Below, piece after piece: positions 59,882-64,000 of a stretch of 64,000 bases of DNA. The stretch is from positions 32,824 to 96,823 of the forward strand of contig CAJUKN010000012.1 in NCBI GenBank assembly GCA_910587485.1, given 5' to 3'. The notes beneath the pieces were generated by a model. That model did no database searches. It worked only from the letters and a program-made list of their open reading frames with translations, and was not told the origin of the DNA. The DNA comes from an uncultured Lachnospira sp. GTDB taxonomy: Bacteria; Bacillota; Clostridia; Lachnospirales; Lachnospiraceae. The translations under genes were made by a program, and so were the position numbers. Numbering within the stretch: the stretch's first letter is position 1; each line of letters starts with the position of its first letter.

Positions 59882-59989
59882 AACCTCATCAAAGAAGAAT
59901 TAGACTTGCCTGTTTAAAAAATGCTATAAAGTGGTAATGAGGTTATGAGCAAGGAGCAAAGCAGATTGCCAATATCCACTTGACTTTAT
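59882..59989 (+). repeat. Structured intergenic repeat, copy E
   Basis: AACCTCAT (59882-59889) pairs perfectly with ATGAGGTT (59937-59944); the middle hairpin is shortened; the 3' end GAGCAAGGAGCAAAGCAGAT then TGCCAAT and ATCCACTTGACTTTATA aligns with copies A and D. It lies between leuA and the maf leader. Confidence 0.65.
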
Positions 59990-59993
59990 ATTA

Positions 59994-60047
59994 TTTGTAT
60001 ACTATTTGCTGCAAAAATTATGTACAGAAAATAGTGCAGAAGTGAGG
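59994..60047 (+). promoter_or_regulatory. Candidate fourth pseudoknot leader (upstream of maf), diverged
   Basis: A 6-bp stem TTTGTA (59994-59999) / TACAGA (60023-60028) has a loop starting ACTATT (60001-60006), complementary to AATAGT (60030-60035), next to GCAGAAGTGAGGA and the ATG. The 3' end resembles GCGCAGAAATGAGGA of copies 1-3, but the stem is weaker and the loop unlike theirs. Confidence 0.4.
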
Positions 60048-60053
60048 ATTTAC

Positions 60054-60623
60054 ATGAAAAATATTATTCTTGCATCAGGTTCGCCAAGAAGAAGAAAACT
60101 GTTAGAACAAATTGGCATTTCATTTACAGTTATTACGAGTAATGCTGATGAGATTACGACAAAAGAAGCACCAGAAGATATTGTTATGGAACTTTCTTCA
60201 TTGAAAGCTAAGGCTGTGTATAACAGCCTTAGTGAAGATGAAAAACAAAATAGTATTGTCATTGGTGCAGATACGATTGTCTATCACAATAAAAGTGTGC
60301 TTGGGAAACCACAATCTAAGGAAGAAGCTAAAGCAATGATAAAAAGTATTAGCGGTTGTGAACACAGTGTATATACAGGAGTGACTTTTATTGGAAATGG
60401 TATCTATCAATCCTTTTATGAGAAGACCAATGTCATTTGTTATGATATGTCAGATAATGAGATTGAAAGGTATGTTGCAACAGGTGATTGTATGGATAAA
60501 GCAGGCGGCTATGGTATTCAGGGAGCGTTTGCAGCATATGTTAAAGGGATTGTAGGAGATTACAATAATGTTGTAGGACTTCCTGCTGCCAGATTATATC
60601 AGGAGATAAAAGAATTTTTATGA
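60054..60623 (+). CDS. maf: Maf-family nucleoside triphosphate pyrophosphatase
   Basis: A 189-residue Maf protein. The family start IILASGSPRRRKLLEQIGI, the VIGADTIVYHNKSVLGKP block with its catalytic Asp, and MDKAGGYGIQGAFAAYVKGI and GDYNNVVGLP near the end are all present. Maf proteins hydrolyse dTTP, UTP or modified nucleotides and can affect septum formation. The start at 60054 follows GAGG; upstream in-frame codons are leader. It overlaps the following HAD gene by 4 bp. Confidence 0.95.
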   Translation: MKNIILASGSPRRRKLLEQIGISFTVITSNADEITTKEAPEDIVMELSSLKAKAVYNSLSEDEKQNSIVIGADTIVYHNKSVLGKPQSKEEAKAMIKSISGCEHSVYTGVTFIGNGIYQSFYEKTNVICYDMSDNEIERYVATGDCMDKAGGYGIQGAFAAYVKGIVGDYNNVVGLPAARLYQEIKEFL

Positions 60624-61393
60624 TGAAATTAATTGCAAGTGACCTTGATGGAACGCTGCTTCTAAATGGGGCGCAGCGTGTTGATAAGTCCATGTTTGCC
60701 ACGATTAAAGAACTAACTAAAAAAGGATATATTTTTGCAGCGGCAAGTGGAAGACATATTGTAAGTTTGTACAGGCTGTTTGAGCCTGTTTGTGAAGATA
60801 TTGCATATATATCTGAAAATGGTGGTTTAGTAAAATATAAGGGAATAACAATAAGCAAAACCATTATGGATTATAACCTTGTTATGGATATTATTGGAGA
60901 TGTATATCAAATACCAAACTGTGAATTGCTCGTTTCTGGTGAAAATAGTGCATATATTAAGCCAAAAACAGAAACATATCTTAACCGAATGACAAAGATT
61001 GTCAATTATAAAACAACGATTGTAGACAATTTTCGTGACATTCCAGAAGAAATTGTAAAAGTTTCTGTATGTGATTTAAGTGGAATTGAACATTCAAAAG
61101 ATTATTTGATAAAACAATGGGGTGATAAATGTGCTGCTACTGTTTCAGGTGCATTGTATTTAGATTTTATGGCAAAAGGTGTCAGCAAAGGCACAGGGAT
61201 AGAAAGTTTACAACATTACTTTAATATATCACCCAAAGATTGTATTGCGTTTGGGGATAATTATAATGATATCCCAATGCTTGATAAGGTATATTATTCA
61301 TATGTGATGGAACAAGCAGACGATAAAGTAAAAGAACATGGAAAATATATATGCAGTCATGTGGAAGAGATGATAAAAAGGAAGTTTTTATAA
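60620..61393 (+). CDS. HAD-superfamily (Cof-type) sugar phosphatase
   Basis: A 257-residue Cof-type haloacid dehalogenase hydrolase. Motif I is ASDLDGTLLLNG with both Asp residues, motif II AAASGRH, motif III Lys around GVSKGTGIESL and motif IV AFGDNYNDIPML. The C2B cap lies between residues 80 and 190. Members dephosphorylate sugar phosphates, pyridoxal phosphate or flavin nucleotides; the substrate here is unknown. It overlaps maf by ATGA and has a second in-frame ATG at once (60623), so translation is coupled. Confidence 0.92.
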   Translation: MMKLIASDLDGTLLLNGAQRVDKSMFATIKELTKKGYIFAAASGRHIVSLYRLFEPVCEDIAYISENGGLVKYKGITISKTIMDYNLVMDIIGDVYQIPNCELLVSGENSAYIKPKTETYLNRMTKIVNYKTTIVDNFRDIPEEIVKVSVCDLSGIEHSKDYLIKQWGDKCAATVSGALYLDFMAKGVSKGTGIESLQHYFNISPKDCIAFGDNYNDIPMLDKVYYSYVMEQADDKVKEHGKYICSHVEEMIKRKFL

Positions 61394-61494
61394 AAAATCA
61401 TTATTTATAAAAAATTAATTCTATATAAAAAAAAGTCTTTATAAAGAAATTAGTTTCATAATAGAAAATATTGTAGTAATTAATGGAGAATATT

Positions 61495-61758
61495 ATGGAA
61501 AAATATACAAATCAATGTGCCAAAGCATTTTTAACTCAACAGAGCAAATTGTTTGATGAGCCTGTAGCTTATACAGTTGAGGAAGCAAAAGAATTTTTAG
61601 AGGAATGTTATGCACAAGTGTTTGATACAATAGAAGAAGTAAGACAATATCTAAAAGAGGAAGGAATGGACGTAGAAACACTTACAGATGAAGAGCTTGA
61701 AGAAGAATTAGAAGTATTTAAAGTTGAAGATGGACAATACCTTGTTGTAAATGGTTAG
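61495..61758 (+). CDS. Small acidic hypothetical protein
   Basis: An 87-residue, strongly acidic, helical protein (TVEEAKEFLEECYAQVFDTI; VETLTDEELEEELEVFKVED) with no membrane segment. I do not recognise the family. GGAG lies 11 nt before the ATG at 61495; an upstream in-frame ATG at 61483 overlaps that site. It is upstream of rlmH and may be read with it. Confidence 0.65.
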   Translation: MEKYTNQCAKAFLTQQSKLFDEPVAYTVEEAKEFLEECYAQVFDTIEEVRQYLKEEGMDVETLTDEELEEELEVFKVEDGQYLVVNG

Positions 61759-61826
61759 ATTTTTTTATTTTATATGAATTGCAGGTGTTACTAAAAAGTC
61801 AAAGAGGTATAACAGTAAAAAGAAGT

Positions 61827-62306
61827 ATGAATATTAAAATTGTATGTGTTGGAAAAATTAAAGAAAAATTTTATAATCAAGCTATTGAAGAGTATGTAAA
61901 AAGACTTTCAAGATACTGTAAACTTAAAATTGCTGAAGTTATAGATGAAAAGACACCAGACAATGCAAGTGCTGCGACAAATGATGGAATTAAGTCAAAA
62001 GAGGGACAACGAATACTGTCATTGATTGAGCCTAATGAATATGTGATTGCTTTGTGCATTGAAGGAAAACAGCTTGATTCTATTGAATTGTCAAATCGAA
62101 TCAATCAATTAGGAATTGAAGGAAAAAGCAATATTGCATTTGTGATAGGTGGTTCTTTAGGATTGGCACAAATCGTTATTGAGAGAGCAAATTTTTGCCT
62201 GAGTTTTTCTAAAATGACCTTTCCACATCAATTAATGAGGGTGATTTTATTGGAACAAATTTATCGTGCATATAAAATTATACAAAAAGAACCATATCAC
62301 AAATAA
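61827..62306 (+). CDS. rlmH: 23S rRNA (pseudouridine1915-N3)-methyltransferase
   Basis: A 159-residue SPOUT-class methyltransferase, full length. MNIKIVCVGKIKEKFYNQAI at the start, VIALCIEGKQLDSIELSNRI, AFVIGGSLGLAQIVIERANF and the knot region FSKMTFPHQLMRVILLEQIY then RAYKIIQKEPYHK at the end are the family hallmarks. It methylates pseudouridine 1915 of 23S rRNA on assembled ribosomes. The ribosome binding site is weak (AAAAAGAAG). The 3' end of rlmH (orfX) is the insertion site of SCC elements in staphylococci; here an integrative element also ends within about 1.1 kb. Confidence 0.95.
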   Translation: MNIKIVCVGKIKEKFYNQAIEEYVKRLSRYCKLKIAEVIDEKTPDNASAATNDGIKSKEGQRILSLIEPNEYVIALCIEGKQLDSIELSNRINQLGIEGKSNIAFVIGGSLGLAQIVIERANFCLSFSKMTFPHQLMRVILLEQIYRAYKIIQKEPYHK

Positions 62307-62379
62307 ATGAAAATCTTATGATGAACTCCTATTAGGAAAACACACTTTGATATGATTTTGAGATGGAAAGAAAAAGTGT

Positions 62380-62816
62380 ATGGAAGAAAATCACAATACC
62401 ATCATCAAGCAGACGGTTCGGGCAGTGCTGAAGCCCAAGGGGATGTTCCAGAAAGGTTCTTCGCGGATATGGGTAGATGATAATGGCTAGTTTTTCACAG
62501 TTTTGGAATTTCAGGGAAGACAATACCACTTATAAACAGTGGAATTGCCCCTTTCTGGTCAGCGTGGAATCAGTTTATGACTGCCGCGCTGGCAGGGGAC
62601 ATTGCTTTGTGTCTTGAACTTGAGTCAAAAGTCCGTCGGACACTGGATAATATTCCGATAGATGGGGCAGAAAAAATGTTGATGCAAATTCTGTTTCTTT
62701 TGGAGGAGCCTCAAAAACTTTATGCGTATATTGTGGACAAGATTGCTGTGCAACGAGCATATTGGCGGAGTAAGCCGGGATTGAAACGTTTATCCGTTCA
62801 TCCAGAATTTGGTTAA
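62380..62816 (+). pseudogene. DUF4304-like gene, broken
   Basis: From the ATG at 62380 the frame reads MEENHNTIIKQTVRAVLKPK then GMFQKGSSRIWVDDNG and hits TAG at 62488; beyond it FFTVLEFQ continues in the same frame. LKPKGxxxKGxxxIWxDDNGWxxxVxEFQ is the pattern of DUF4304 proteins. Further on, a second frame is open to 62816 (for example MTAALAGDIALCLELESKVR), so at least one stop and one frameshift have broken the gene. The G+C content is above that of rlmH, suggesting transferred DNA. Confidence 0.6.
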
Positions 62817-63430
62817 TATTGCCAATGTGATTTTGTACCATAACTTTCAGTTTGTAGAATCGTAGTCATATAAAAATGGAATAACCGTTATACATACAGA
62901 ATGACCCATTGAAACAGAAAATTTTGCGGCTTGCGCCACAGATAAATTATATTTTTCATTCACACGAAAAGTGGTTGCAAAATATAGCAAAAAATATGAT
63001 TAGTGAAAAGAGGTTTACGCTCATAAAAAGATACAATATTAGAGTATTTGCTATACAAAATTAACGAGCTGATATATGAAAGAAAATGAACAAACAATTC
63101 TTGATTTATTTGATGAGCAAGTCAATAACAGTTTTAAAATTCAAGATAATATCACTACAATGATACGTTCCATTTCCTACAATGGATTTTTCACGCCCTT
63201 TTACCTTTCGTGTTGATGGAGCTGGGCACTGGTGATTTCACCTATAGCAGGTTGAACTGAAACATTGGCTGTGATATAATCCGAGCGACAAATCGGAATT
63301 TGCAGATGAATTTCTTGAACTTTCCTTATTTTTCAAGGCTTTTAGAGCCTTATATAGTGAATTGATATGTATTTTCCCTTGTTTTTGCCCTTATGGGTAT
63401 TTTACAAGGGAAAGTTTTTGTGAAATGTAC
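62817..63430. other. 614-bp junction region next to the integrative element
   Basis: No convincing gene. A 47-codon open frame starts at 63076 (MKENEQTILDLFDEQVNNSF) with no ribosome binding site and may be another fragment. A hairpin TTTCCCTTG/CAAGGGAAA around 63374-63414 follows the integrase 3' end. The left end (attachment site) of the element should lie here, but its core cannot be recognised without the other end. Confidence 0.45.
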
Positions 63431-64000
63431 TTAATCGTTGCCTGCCACTTTATCTAAGAGCCTTGCGGAAGTCCGCTTTGCTTCCCTTGTGGCATGGGCA
63501 TACACATTCATTGTGGTACTTACGTCAGAGTGTCCCAAGAGTTCCTGCACGTCCTTCGGCGCTGCGCCGTTTGACAGCAGATTGCTTGTATAAGTATGGC
63601 GGAGCTGGTGGAAGTGAAAGCCCTCAAACCCGTCCAGTTTCTTTGCCAGTGTCCGGCAGACGATACTCAATGTACTCGGCGTTTCAAGGCAGCCGTCCGG
63701 TCTTAAACATACAAATGAGATTTCGTTGTAATCCGCCGGAATATCCTGCGTGTTTTCCAAGTTGTAATACTCATAGTAAACCCTGTTTTTATCCTGCACT
63801 TCCTTGTAGTAGTTGCGGTGGTACAGTTCCCCGTACTGCATCAGATTTTTAAGCTGTTCTTTCCTTGCTTTTCTCAGTATGGCGGTAAGTGTGTCCCCAA
63901 AATCTACCGTCCGCACTTTCTTACGTTTAGTCGGTCCGATAATCGTTTTGTGCTTTGCGCCGTCATAGCGGACGCTCCGCTTTACCGTAAGATACTGTTC
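63431..64000 (-). CDS. Tyrosine recombinase/integrase, C-terminal part (Tn916-like), runs off the window
   Basis: 190 codons of the catalytic half of a phage-type integrase; the N-terminus lies beyond the right edge. The family box GFHFHQLRHTYTSNLLSNGA (HxxR) and LLGHSDVSTTMNVYAHATRE with the nucleophilic Tyr are clear, as is the preceding linker (KRKKVRTVDFGDTL). The sequence is richer in G+C than the host genes, which marks it as imported. Its 3' end faces the chromosome (rlmH side), as int does in Tn916-type elements, so the body of the element is to the right. Confidence 0.92.
   Translation of the reverse strand, partial: EQYLTVKRSVRYDGAKHKTIIGPTKRKKVRTVDFGDTLTAILRKARKEQLKNLMQYGELYHRNYYKEVQDKNRVYYEYYNLENTQDIPADYNEISFVCLRPDGCLETPSTLSIVCRTLAKKLDGFEGFHFHQLRHTYTSNLLSNGAAPKDVQELLGHSDVSTTMNVYAHATREAKRTSARLLDKVAGND

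Overview
This is an AT-rich window from a member of the Firmicutes, most likely family Lachnospiraceae. The grounds are the gene order (infB-rbfA-nrnA-truB-ribF, then rpsO-pnp), strong GGAGG-type ribosome binding sites, NfnAB, a sodium-pump biotin decarboxylase, a leucine T-box, and PilZ and YvyF-like proteins that suggest motility. A complete uronate pathway (uxaC, uxaB, uxaA, kdgA, kdgK) points to a pectin or galacturonate user; a Lachnospira eligens-like gut bacterium is a plausible but unproven guess.

Layout. 1-6.6 kb: translation and RNA metabolism genes. 6.7-9.7 kb: HIT protein, YebC, PilZ protein, YvyF-like zinc protein. 9.8-17 kb: uronate catabolism, with uxaC divergent from uxaB-uxaA-kdgA-kdgK; the KDPG aldolase carries an extra VOC-like domain. 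17-25.4 kb: a large secreted Ig-like (Big_2) protein, a membrane TPR protein with chitobiase-like domains, and nfnAB. 25.6-33.2 kb: accessory genes, including a TetR-ABC module with repeated operator-like sites, an XRE membrane regulator, an ABC-like protein without a Walker A motif, thiN, DUF4291 and VanZ-like genes. 33.3-34.2 kb: remains of a mobile element. 34.3-39.8 kb: a five-gene sodium-pump decarboxylase operon with two different carboxyltransferases. 40-45.2 kb: GNAT, GreA, an unknown protein and a Zn/Cd efflux module with a 50-bp palindromic operator. 45.6-49.8 kb: a lantibiotic-immunity-like ABC transporter and two-component system. 50.1-57.6 kb: helicase, DUF1292, Lrp, and a MoxR-DUF58 operon followed by a C39-like protein. 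57.7-62.3 kb: T-box-leuA, maf-HAD, a small acidic protein, rlmH. 62.3-64 kb: a DUF4304 pseudogene and the end of an integrative element whose tyrosine integrase runs off the window.

The most interesting material is non-coding. (1) At least three unrelated genes (HIT at 6766, ABC ATPase at 26358, membrane protein at 30109) share a leader: a covarying hairpin whose loop is complementary to GCAGCGYA just upstream of the Shine-Dalgarno, that is, a pseudoknot-capable RNA; a fourth, divergent case precedes maf. (2) kdgK and the biotin carrier gene share a leader in which a strong Shine-Dalgarno lies 50-60 nt from the start codon with a hairpin between them; folding brings both to about 14-15 nt. 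(3) A roughly 110-150 bp structured intergenic repeat occurs five to six times, usually just upstream of a + strand gene. I cannot assign any of the three to a named RNA family from the sequence alone.
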